A stretch of DNA of 64,000 nucleotides, taken from the NCBI RefSeq assembly GCF_022581195.2, contig NC_061474.1:2914001-2978000 (forward strand), given 5' to 3'. This DNA comes from Helicoverpa zea (taxonomy: Eukaryota > Arthropoda > Insecta > Lepidoptera > Noctuidae). The notes beneath the pieces were generated by a model. It was not told where the DNA came from. It did not search any database and worked only from the letters and a program-made list of their open reading frames with translations. The first letter of the stretch is position 1, and the number at the start of each line of letters is the position of its first letter. The translations under genes were made by a program, and so were the position numbers. Of the stretch, positions 11,105-19,990 are shown piece after piece.

Positions 11105-11109
11105 ACTAC

Positions 11110-11148
11110 CGAATGGATAACCTCCTCCTTTTTGAGAAATCGGTTAAA
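11110..11148 (+). repeat. Copy of the ACCTCCTCCTTTTT repeat end
   Basis: GGATAACCTCCTCCTTTTTG then GAAATCGGTTAAAAA. The same end recurs at 30290-30312, 32135-32178 and inverted at 49852-49890, so it is the conserved terminus of a dispersed element that I cannot name. Confidence 0.6.
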
Positions 11149-11159
11149 AAAATCTAGAG

Positions 11160-11310
11160 TTTGTTTGTTTGTTAGCTTGAATGCATGAATCTGAAAACTA
11201 CTGGTTCAATTTTGAAGAATATTACTGTATTGAAAAGCCCTTTAACGAAGAAAGGTATCCGGGTGTGCGAAAGTTCTCAGGATGCGAGTGAATCCGCTGG
11301 GGGAGCTAGT
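11160..11310 (-). repeat. Repeat X (minus strand, diverged)
   Basis: In reverse it starts CTAGCTCCCCCAGCGGATTC, followed by a CATCCTGAG block and CACACCCGGATACC, and ends in the CAAACAAACAAACTC stretch typical of the X 3' region. Confidence 0.6.
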
Positions 11311-11924
11311 TATTTATAAAGATATGAATAACAAAATAAATAACCCAAGTATATTGCCAGTGACCTACCTGTAAAAGATTCGATCTATATATAGAATTTA
11401 GATCTACATAATAATGTCGAACCATTAAGACTTATGGGGATTATTTCAATAAGCACATACATCTTCAAATAATATCTTAATACAATATTAGTATCATTAC
11501 CCCTCACTAGACTAATTAATAAGGTTCCTTACCCAGAAATGTGGTTAATTACTCAAACCTAGGTTCTAGTAATTATGGTACTTACGTCACAATATAATTA
11601 ATTCCCGTGAGCAAACATTGAGTGGCTTCGTATTTAACCATGTGTAGTGGAAATGTATGCAATTAATATTACTGGGTTGCCCCTACTCATTATGCAGCTA
11701 ATCTCGACAGGTTGCAAGACCTGGGTTTAAAAACAATAGTAATTACAGTCTCAGATAGAAACATCTTAACCGACTTTCCAGAAAGAATGATGAAACGATA
11801 CAAATCAAATCATCAAATCCAATCTATTAAATCTTATTAAAATGTCAGTTGGATTATTGATAAGACCAACAAATTTTCTTAAACATTTTTGTTAACTTTT
11901 GTCTCAAAGTAGTTTCCGCCAAAC
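11311..11924. other. AT-rich DNA, nothing recognised
   Basis: No frame, repeat or pairing structure stands out. Confidence 0.45.
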
Positions 11925-12046
11925 ATTTCACTCGCTATTTGGGGGAACTACTCAGAGGACTTGGATAAAAAATATCCTACAGCTTTCTTGGTTAAATAGT
12001 TGAGTAACCTTCGCGTTCAAACAAACAAACAAATAATTCTTCCTAT
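11925..12046 (+). repeat. Repeat X, diverged copy
   Basis: GGGGGAACTACTCAGAGG, GGATAAAAAATATCCTACAG and CGTTCAAACAAACAAACAA follow the X order. Its 3' side serves as the target of the poly(A) insert that follows. Confidence 0.55.
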
Positions 12047-12150
12047 AAGTATATATAAGTTTATTTTATTTTATTTTCAATTAATGTAAATATGTATATT
12101 GTGAATAATTAGTTATTAAAGACCGCTCAGGAAAAAAAAAAAAAAAAAAA
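12047..12150 (+). mobile_element. Poly(A)-tailed retroposed insert with target duplication
   Basis: AATTCTTCCTAT stands at 12035-12046 and again at 12150-12161. Between them is about 104 bp ending in roughly 20 A residues (12132-12151). An ATTAAA hexamer at 12115-12120 lies 11 bases before the A run, the right place for a polyadenylation signal. This is what reverse transcription of a polyadenylated RNA with 5' truncation leaves. The source may be an mRNA 3' UTR or a poly(A)-type LINE; the 90 bp of body do not decide. Confidence 0.72.
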
Positions 12151-12161
12151 ATTCTTCCTAT

Positions 12162-12809
12162 CTATAATATAAGTAAGCATATTATCTATCCCTAATCTAT
12201 TTACCTATACCTGTATCTGTAGAAAAAGAAAATCTGTCATCCGAACCAACGCAGTCAAAATATTTAAGAAGTTTTATGAGTTGATAAAACCGAGCAAATA
12301 TGTACAGCGTCACAAGATCAAAAGGTATCATGCCAAGTACAAGAACAATCCAGCTAATTAATTATGACAAGTTAATAACCCCTCGTTTTCCAATCATTTG
12401 TTGACGCATTTCCTTGTAATTTTGTCATAACAGTGACGAATCAATCTGGAGACACGATCTTAAAACTTTACTTTATATATGAAAATACAAATATGATTTG
12501 AATTCATAACTCTTTGTGGTGCATTCTTGTACATTTTTTCACTGACTTTCCGAAATAACTTCTTAATGAACTATTATTATATAAAAACCTATTTATAAAC
12601 CTAATTATGTATGTATATTATAAACCCAAAAATGTTTGGTATGTATAAAAGTTTGCACCTCTTTCGCGAAAAACTCTTGGCAGGATTTTGATGAAGCTTG
12701 GCGATATAGTTAAACTATCGCTGTGCGGAAAGTTGTTAAATCTGCGGGCCAGTGGATACTGAGAACAAGCCAGAAGTAGTTTCTTAATATAATTATCATC
12801 AATCAATTC
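12162..12809. other. AT-rich DNA, nothing recognised
   Basis: No coding or repeat feature could be supported. Confidence 0.45.
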
Positions 12810-13198
12810 ATCATCCTCATCATCCTCCGAGCCTTTTCCCAATCATGTTGGGGTCGGCTTCCAGTCTATCCGGATTCAGCTGAGTACCAGTGCTTTACAA
12901 GAAGCGACTGCCTATCTGACCTCCTCAACCCAGTTGCCCGGGCAACCCGATACCCCTTGGTTAGACTGGTGTCAGACTTACTGGCTTCTGACTACCCGTA
13001 ACGACTGCCAAGGATGTTCAATGACAGCCGGGACCTACAGTTTAACGTGCCATCCGAAACACTGCCAATGGCGTCTAAGATATACTTAGAAAGTACATAC
13101 AAACTTAGGAAAGTTGCATTGGTACTTGCCTGACCTGGGATCGAACCCGCGCCCTCATACTTGAGAGGTTGGTCCTTTACCCACTAGGCCACCACGAC
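12810..13198 (-). mobile_element. SINE-A, full-length copy
   Basis: Read on the minus strand it opens GTCGTGGTGGCCTAGTGGG (box A-like) and has GGGTTCGATCCCAGGTCAGG (box B, GWTCRANNC type) about 45 bases further on, the internal RNA polymerase III promoter of a tRNA-derived SINE. The body follows, with GTATGTACTTTCTAAGTATA, CGGATGGCACGTTAAACTG, GGTCAGATAGGCAGTCGC and the 3' tail CCCCAACATGATTGGGAAAA then GGCTCGGAGGATGATGAGGA. The tail is a microsatellite of GAT/GAG units, not poly(A). I recall tRNA-headed SINEs described in Helicoverpa (HaSE names), but cannot confirm identity here. Confidence 0.92.
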
Positions 13199-13536
13199 TA
13201 CCCTCAACACACTACACTCAACTACAATCAATTATTATTATTAAATAAAAAACAAATAAGCACGGCTCATTAAATACCATACAAATGGTAATCCCATACA
13301 AACTGTTACGTTAACCGCTATAGTTAAGTTATGGGACTTCCAAATTAACTATTTGACACACCTGCTCACAGATTTAACTGCTGTGCTCTTATTAAATGTG
13401 GTTTGAAGTTTATTTATTGTTTTTCATAATGGTTAACGTAGGCTTGGAGATAGTGTCTTGAAAATCGGACTTGAAAAAGTGAAATGTGATATGCATTCAT
13501 CATCATTTTACCTTATCAAAATTGGTTTTGGATATT
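13199..13536. other. AT-rich DNA, nothing recognised
   Basis: No supported feature. The small frame starting at 13458 continues into the SINE-A copy and is chance. Confidence 0.45.
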
Positions 13537-13724
13537 CTTGCCATTTAAACATCTCTGGCAGTCAGAAGTCAAAAAGTCTGACAACCAGTCTAACCAAGGG
13601 GTATCGGGTTGCCCGGAGTGGAGGAAGTCAGATAGGCAGCCGCCCCTTTTAAAACACTGGTGCTCACCTGCGTCCAATCAGACTGGAAGCCGACCCCAAT
13701 ACAGATGAGAAAAGGCTATTCGGT
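13537..13724 (+). mobile_element. SINE-A, 5'-truncated diverged copy
   Basis: CTCTGGCAGTCAGAAGTC, CCAAGGGGTATCGGGTTGCC, GAAGTCAGATAGGCAGCCG and GACTGGAAGCCGACCCC follow SINE-A order. The head is missing and the tail has lost the GATGAT run. Confidence 0.85.
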
Positions 13725-13980
13725 TGACGAAACATACAGAAGTTTAATCAATAAACATCCGGGTACTAACCACGAAGAAAGTTGTTAACCCTCAAAAAGT
13801 CAGGAAAAGAAAGAAAATTGCTACCATTCTTTCCTCTATACTGAAGGTTAAACATATGATAAACATGTTTAAACTTTTCCTTCCGTATAGTAGATGAGTC
13901 AAACAATTTATTGTAGGTACCTATAGGTTATTTCCTGCAGACCAGTCTATCGTTTTTTATTATTATGTATTGTAATTTTA

Positions 13981-14024
13981 TTGTCTAAGTGAATAATGTT
14001 ACATTAGATTATTCACTTAGACAA
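13981..14024. repeat. Perfect 17-bp inverted repeat
   Basis: TTGTCTAAGTGAATAAT (13981-13997) pairs exactly with ATTATTCACTTAGACAA (14008-14024) around a 10-base loop. It lies alone in AT-rich DNA, with no T-run or gene beside it. It may be the core of a small foldback element. Confidence 0.85.
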
Positions 14025-14790
14025 TAACAATAAACAGTGCATACATTAGATACTGCAATTTACACTGAGAGTGCTTTGTTTCTTTTTATTATACTTCCCA
14101 CGAATTTGTACAGTATTATAGCTTTATTTGTAAACATATCATCTTATTATTCTTGCTTTAAAGACAGGATCTATTTAATCTGTTTAAATATAAAGAATAT
14201 AACATTTTTGGGACAAAAATACCTATTCTAAGTAAACAATTAGGTAGAGCTATCAAAATACATTCTGAGTCATAATATAAAAATAGTTATTTTTGAGCAA
14301 CAATGACCTTACTTTAAAAACATGTATTTAGATTTATTTATCTATACAAAACAAAATAAGACTGTCCATTTGTAATATTAAAATAAACGCATTTCACTAA
14401 GTGCGTAGACACGTATGCAGTAAATACAATATATTACATATGTGGATATGCCTACCAAAACATAATTTTTATTGAATTACAAATACAGTTACAAAAATAC
14501 AATAAAAAATACAACTATTCTATTAAAAACCTAAAACTAAAAATGTAGTTATCTGCTCTTTAAATATCTATGTAATTTTTTTTATTTTTTTTTGTCTTTC
14601 TGTACGTCTGTTTCTAGCTAATCTTTGACTATTCTCTGCTCGATCCAGCTCATTTCATATTTAAACGCATTATTATTACAATGTCATGATAAAATGTCAT
14701 TTGCTTGGCTATGTGTCATAAATCATAACTCATCTTAAGTCCGCTAAATAGGGTAACAACTTAGATAATGTCAGTTTCTACATACATACA
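14025..14790. other. AT-rich DNA, nothing recognised
   Basis: A 64-codon frame at 14037-14231 is hydrophobic from A/T composition and shows no family motif. Confidence 0.45.
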
Positions 14791-15067
14791 TTTGTATGTA
14801 CTTTCTAAGTATATCTTAGACACCAATGACTGTGTTTCGGATGGCACGTTAAACTGTAGGTCCCGGCTGTCATTGAACATCCTTGGCAGTCGTTACGGGT
14901 AGTCAGACGCCAGTGAGTCTGACACCAGTCTAACCAAAGGGTTGCCCGGGCAACTGGGTTGAGGAGGTCAGATAGTCGCTCTTTGTAAAACACTAGTACT
15001 CAGCTGAATCCGGTTGGACTGGAAGGCGACCACAACATAGTTGGGAAAAGGCTCGGAGGATGATGAT
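14791..15067 (+). mobile_element. SINE-A, head-truncated copy
   Basis: Starts at TTTGTATGTACTTTCTAAG, inside the SINE body, and runs to GGGAAAAGGCTCGGAGGATG plus ATGAT. A short deletion removed part of the GGGTATCGG segment. The minus-strand frames at 14805-14993 and 14968-15159 are shadows of it. Confidence 0.9.
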
Positions 15068-16259
15068 CGCGAGCTATGATAATTATCCAGTGGAATACTA
15101 CCTACTTCAAATGAGATAAAAAAGCCATTAAGAATACTTAGGTAATTTTTGTCAGCCATCTTGAGTCAGCGGATAACAATTTTGACAAAAATCTTTGTAA
15201 TAAATAGTCACAAATTATTTCAGAAAAAAAAAACAATCAAAAAAAACCTACGTAAATAAAAAGTTGGGAATAATACCCCTTTTTTTCCTCCCATAAGATA
15301 CCCTAGACTAATAGTAAATAGCAAGTTTACTTCGAAGACTCGTAATTCGTTTGTTCTTCACCAAGTCACGGTCGTTACAAGTTATAAAGTCGAGTCTTGA
15401 ACAACATTAACAAAATTACCCAACTGCTCACGTGTCTGTATAACTCACGTGCACAAACAACTATGCAATCTCAATAATAAGAGATAAAAATCTAGAAAAT
15501 GGCCGCCATTTTCCTTTATCGGACAACAGAATAAATAAGGTATTCAGTTATGTATTTGTATTGTTGTTTACTTACTTTTAAAGTTACCTTAATTTACTAA
15601 GTTATAAAAAAAAACATATATCACAAAAAAATCTTGTAGTAGTTAACATTAATATAACTCTATCTTGAATTTTGTCATTAAATATCGAAATTATTCAATT
15701 TCTTAATAGTTATCTAAATTATACATACCTGTCCATTTTTATGTCAATTTATCAAAAAAGTCAATTTCGTGACCAAGCGTTAAACAAGCATATTTTTACT
15801 AAAAGTATCGCAATAATACTTAAGACAAAAGATTCACATTGACTTTGAAACTGGTAATAAATATCTTTAGTAAAAAAATATGGGTATTGGACAAAATTGC
15901 AAAAAAATCTTAAGCTTGACTTCAGCTAAAAGCAATTTATTAATACGTCAATCACACGACCTTCGATAAATCTAATATTAAGACATACATTATCGGTCCA
16001 ATAAACGTCTTTTAAGATTTAAAAAAAAATTATACTAGCTTGAACATATTATTAAACCGTATTGCATTAGAAAAAAAAAACCTGTTTTTCACAAAATATT
16101 TGTCAAAAAAATCTGACATCACGTAACGAAAATTAGAGGCTTATAAAACTAAAAAAATCACTATTAAACAAAATGAAACATGTTTAAATAGACATAACAA
16201 TAAAAAACCGCTATTTGAACGAAAAAATATAAGAAAAAAACTGTAGTTTGTGAGTGGCG
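15068..16259. other. AT-rich DNA with a pair of CACGTG E-boxes
   Basis: No gene is seen in 1.2 kb. CACGTG occurs at 15429-15434 and 15446-15451, and a 19-base palindrome GAAAATGGCCGCCATTTTC lies at 15495-15513. These could be bHLH and YY1/Pho-type sites, but nothing shows that they act. Confidence 0.3.
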
Positions 16260-16706
16260 TCTAGACATAGAGAACAAAATGACTAGCGGAGGTGCCATAA
16301 CGGAAAATCTCCTAAGAAAGTAGCGCGCCAAAATGCGGGTGTGTGGAGAACGTTACTGTCTTCGCCCTTACACGCCTTCTTTGGATCCGATCATTTTCTA
16401 ATCGTTGTCTCAAAGAGCCCGAACACCTCGTTAGTTCACTCATAACTGATCATTTTTATCATGCCTACCGAACGTAAGTCTTCTTTCCTCCTGCCCTGGG
16501 ACCCAATTTTATTTAGGGTTGGCGCAATATGTCTTTCGCTTCCATTTTTCCGTATCACTTGTCATACTGACACTCACCCCCTTCCTATTCATGTCACCCT
16601 TCGGGGAATCCATCCATCTTTTCTTAGGCCTAGCGTACGTAAGTACTTGGCCTAAAAGAAGGCCTACCTACATTATGGCATCTCCGCTAATTCCTTACTC
16701 CGTCTA
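16260..16706. mobile_element. M300 MITE copy A, split by a LINE-A insertion
   Basis: The left end TCTAGACATAGAGAACAAAA with TGACTAGCGGAGGTGCC and the reverse complement of the right end, GATGTAGACGGAGTAAGG with TTAGCGGAGATGCC, form the family's inverted repeats (compare 24413 and 30917). Without the 157-bp insert and one copy of the duplicated site it would be about 282 bp. This copy is in opposite orientation to the other two. Confidence 0.85.
16480..16636 (-). mobile_element. LINE-A 3' tail nested in M300 copy A
   Basis: On the minus strand it reads through KKRWMDS..GDMNRKGVS, SMTSDTEKWKRKTYCANPK and a TAA stop with no interruption, followed by TTGGGTCCCAGGGCAGGAGG and a GAAAGAAG tail. It is the end of the second ORF of a non-LTR retrotransposon. 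ACGTAAGT flanks it on both sides (16472-16479 and 16637-16644), so the insertion point is exact. Confidence 0.88.
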
Positions 16707-17110
16707 CATCACTAGTTGACCGACTTGCTTCATGCTGCGATTCAGGGCATGAACACATTACTATTACACAATTATTACACGAACAACTCGTGTGATGATC
16801 GTATTTTTTGTTCAAATGCTAAGAATTGCGGATTCTGATGATGAATTGGGAAAGATGAGTTATCGGTCACTGTGTTTTGTGGACATTAAATATACGTTAA
16901 CCCCGTTTTTCTAGACTTTAGATTTAAATGCATCTGAGAATCTTTAGATGTCTACTAAATTATTTTTGTAAGCCATTTTGGATTTAGCAAATCACATGAT
17001 ATTTTTTATTGCTCAGTTATTAATTATTACGTTTTGCCGGGCGCAATATAGTCATAGCCTAATTATTAGATGATACTATTTCAAACGCACTGCAGATCCT
17101 TAAAATGTTA
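16707..17110. other. AT-rich DNA, nothing recognised
   Basis: No supported feature. Confidence 0.45.
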
Positions 17111-17254
17111 CCGTCTTACCACAAAAACTTTTAAACGTCAGTTTATGCCTTGTCTAAAAAAATGTCAAATTATGACGTTGACATATGGTTCATTTTGCAG
17201 CCAAAATTTTATTAGACAAGTGTAAAACAGGGTTTAAAGTTTTTGTAGTAAGGC
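17111..17254 (+). mobile_element. M145 MITE copy 1
   Basis: CCGTCTTACCACAAAAACTT at the left and the reverse complement of GTTTTTGTAGTAAGGC at the right are inverted repeats. The whole 144 bp matches 44792-44934 at about 95 percent by eye, including TTATGACGTTGACATATG and TTATTAGACAAGTGTAAAAC. It is non-coding. Confidence 0.9.
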
Positions 17255-17497
17255 CCATAGTCTTTTATATGCATGGAAAATCATCGAGTGACCCCTTCTG
17301 CTATCGTTGAAGTGTGAAAAAATTGAACCTTTACGTAGTAAAAACCCGTTCATGGTCCTTCACTTGCCCTTTTACTCCAAGGCCGAGGTAATTCTTTCGA
17401 ATAGTACCATAACTGTGGTGAATTACCATTAATCGAGAGTGTTAGGCAATTTTTATGACTAACTAAAGGTACAAAGTACAAAGGTTACTATTGTAAC
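17255..17497. other. AT-rich DNA; one copy of a 27-bp direct repeat at its end
   Basis: 17474-17500 repeats at 17787-17813 with one mismatch. Otherwise nothing is recognised. Confidence 0.5.
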
Positions 17498-17697
17498 TTA
17501 AGAGTACTCGAACACTGCAAATTTTTAGTCGGCCGATAGTTTGTTTGGGCTCAAAAATCAGTACGGAAATGAATGGTAGTACGCAAAGCAACGATCAGTA
17601 TTTAGCCGGTATCAGACAGACAATAAACTTAGGTTGAATTCACGATTTTCTTAAAAGAAACATCGGGCCAACTATCGGCCGACTGTTAGTCTGAATT
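17498..17697. mobile_element. TIR element of the AGTCGGCCGATAG family, short copy
   Basis: The left end carries TTAAGAGTACTCGAACACTG and AGTCGGCCGATAGTTTG; the right end contains CAACTATCGGCCGACTG, the inverse. The 200-bp body has GAATGGTAGTACGC and TTTAGCCGGTATCAGACAGA. It is shorter than the relative at 9395. Confidence 0.65.
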
Positions 17698-17715
17698 ATT
17701 TACTAGGTAATAAGT

Positions 17716-17779
17716 GGCGTGCACTTGGAGAGGCCTATGTCCAGCAGTGGACTGCTATAGGCTGATGATGATGATGATG
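17716..17779 (+). mobile_element. Very short LINE/SINE tail with 11-bp target duplication
   Basis: Contains GGAGAGGCCTATGTCCAGCA, GTGGACTGCTATAGGC and (GATGAT)n, a 3' end I recognise from moth retrotransposons. AGGTAATAAGT stands directly on both sides (17705-17715, 17780-17790). Only 64 bp were copied, an extreme 5' truncation. Confidence 0.88.
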
Positions 17780-17790
17780 AGGTAATAAGT

Positions 17791-18610
17791 ACAAAGGTTG
17801 CTATTGTAACTTAGCTCTAACTTAAGAAATACGTAAATAATTATTTCCTTTTCAAATGAAGTAGCGGTAAAGCGATTTGGTAATAGAAAAAAACCCTAAT
17901 ACAGTTTCGTAAATCGCATTGGAATTTGACCGAAATTTCGTTGAGCTGAATTTTGTCTGTGGTCGATTTTTTTTTAACATTATTAATGTTTCTATTTGAA
18001 GATTTTTCCTCCTAATTTTTTTACATGGATGACCTTTTTAAAAAGTGTCTTAGACGTAGCAAAAATATTGGAACTTTTTTCTTTAAGTTATCCTTATTTG
18101 GTTGACGCAATCATCAGACTACACAGAATAGTTAAATATTTATTTTTAGAACAGTTAAAAAAATGTGTTGTATCTGAATTTTATGAACGGAATATATTAA
18201 CCTTCTCACATAATATGTTTAAGTTTAAAATTAATTTACATTTCTCATATAAAAGATCTCATAACAACACAGGATTTTATCTCGAAATAAATAAACTACC
18301 GAATATATGAATTTGTACTTGTTACCAAAATATCAGGAATTTAACTGAGTCACAGTTCTTTAAATGTCATCAGAATTTATTTTTAACTTTTGTTATTACG
18401 ATATTTATTATACAAATAGATATATACATAAAATATAAAAAATATAAGTCCTTTTTACGCATTTTGAATCCATTCCATGTCTACAGGCATATATTTGCCA
18501 AATTATAAAATTAGTTTCAACCAATCAAATACCTACCTTCTTTGTACTCCTAAAGATCAAATCTCAAGTATTCTGTAATACGAACCTTATATTAAAGGCA
18601 TTAAGTAATA
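17791..18610. other. AT-rich DNA with a 104-codon frame of no known family
   Basis: The frame at 17996-18310 is rich in F, L, I and K, as expected from A/T-rich codons. I see no domain motif, promoter or splice context, so I do not call it a gene. Confidence 0.35.
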
Positions 18611-18998
18611 TACAAGCTGTTGATTTGCATCCGTGCCATAGTCAAGAACGTAATTATGCTAATGATTCTCGACCCAAATCAATAAGAAAATTGGTACGTA
18701 TTTTTTTTTTTTTCGGAATTCCGTCAACGTCATCTAGCCGTATTTGAACTTGACGCGTGTGTTACTGGCCTTAAAACCGTGCTGCGCCCTCACACAAACG
18801 CAAACACAAAGCATACGCAACGATTATTCATAATTTTCATTCATAAAATTGGATTACTTCTGAAATACTACGACATTACAATAACAAAAAAAGCAGTACA
18901 TATTAGCTATTTCCCGTCCACTGTAATTCCAATCGATTATTTACGTATTTTATGACCTCCTCTTGAAGTATGGCACAAATGCAAATCAACACCTTGTA
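18611..18998 (+). mobile_element. TA-MITE copy 2
   Basis: Ends TACAAGCTGTTGATTTGCAT and ATGCAAATCAACACCTTGTA; interior blocks as in copy 1. TA precedes it, but TT follows, so the right target base has mutated. It is about 95 percent like copy 3 by eye. Confidence 0.9.
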
Positions 18999-19234
18999 TT
19001 ACAACATTCGTTTATCACTTGCAAGTAGGCACGCCAATGTTCGCCTATTGGGGCCAAGGTTTGTTCCAACGGAACTTGCAAACAAAAATTAAATTGTTTT
19101 TGTACTATTATGTTGGTTATGTCATTGGTTATGCGAAATTATTTAAACATAATTGAAATTGTTGGTTAATATTGTTGTTAATGTTTGTTATTTTATTAAT
19201 AGTAAGTAACTTGAACAAAGTGAGTTCATCTGTC

Positions 19235-19345
19235 TAGGCTTTCCTCTACTATGTTGGGGCGGCTTCCTAACAGTCTAACTGGATATAGCTGAAGTACCAA
19301 TGTTTTACATGAATCGAATGCCTATCTGAGTTCCATAATAGGCGG
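19235..19345 (-). mobile_element. SINE-A fragment (diverged)
   Basis: ACTATGTTGGGGCGGCTTCC, then an AGTCTAACTGGAT block and AGCTGAAGTACCAATG match the SINE-A tail in reverse, with several indels. It ends near ATGCCTATCTGAG. Confidence 0.75.
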
Positions 19346-19929
19346 TTTTAAAAGACATTCTTGCAGTCTTGATGTGTAAAACTGGCATAGATGCTCAAAT
19401 TAAGATCAATTTACTAACGCGTTTCCGAAACACGGAGGAACTCGTCATTACAAGATGGTCGGATCAACCGCGATCAATTTACTACTAGAACAAAATCATT
19501 TTAACTTTTGGACAAAATATTGGCCCAATATATTTTTTCATTTATGATAACATTAGCCGTGATGTTTTAAAATATGATCAAAAACGGAATAAGGACACTT
19601 GCCATACATCGATCGTTCAAGGATAAATATTAACAAGATGTAGTAATTAACTAATACATCATTAATTTATACATTGTAAATAGTTGCTTACCTAGGTAAT
19701 TATATATAGATTATAAACTGGTCCGAGGAGTTTGAAATCTATACACGTGCCGATTGGTTACATTATAAGTTAATAGCTAGGTTAAGCTGCAGTAGCCATG
19801 GTCAGAACATGGATGGGGAATCAATGACATGGTAATTTATTACTTAAATAAAGACTCCACTTATGAAGATAATTGTAATGACAAAAAATATTTAAATAAC
19901 CAGAAACATAGGTCAAATTAAATATTTTA
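19346..19929. other. AT-rich DNA, nothing recognised
   Basis: No supported feature. Confidence 0.45.
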
Positions 19930-19990
19930 ATTTTTTTTTTTTTTTTTTATCGTCCCACTGCTGGGCACAGGCCTCCTCCCACACGGAGAA
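19930..19990 (-). mobile_element. Poly(A)-bearing LINE tail
   Basis: A run of 18 T (19931-19948) is followed by CGTCCCACTGCTGGGCACAG and GCCTCCTCCCACACGGAG. In reverse this is GGAGGCCTGTGCCCAGCAG ending in poly(A), a common moth non-LTR 3' end. A relative of the GGCC..CCAGCAGTG motif is at 34848-34862. Confidence 0.75.

Noticed and set aside
17996..18310. 104-codon frame rich in F, L and I
   Set aside because: Composition follows from A/T-rich DNA; no domain, no splice or promoter context.
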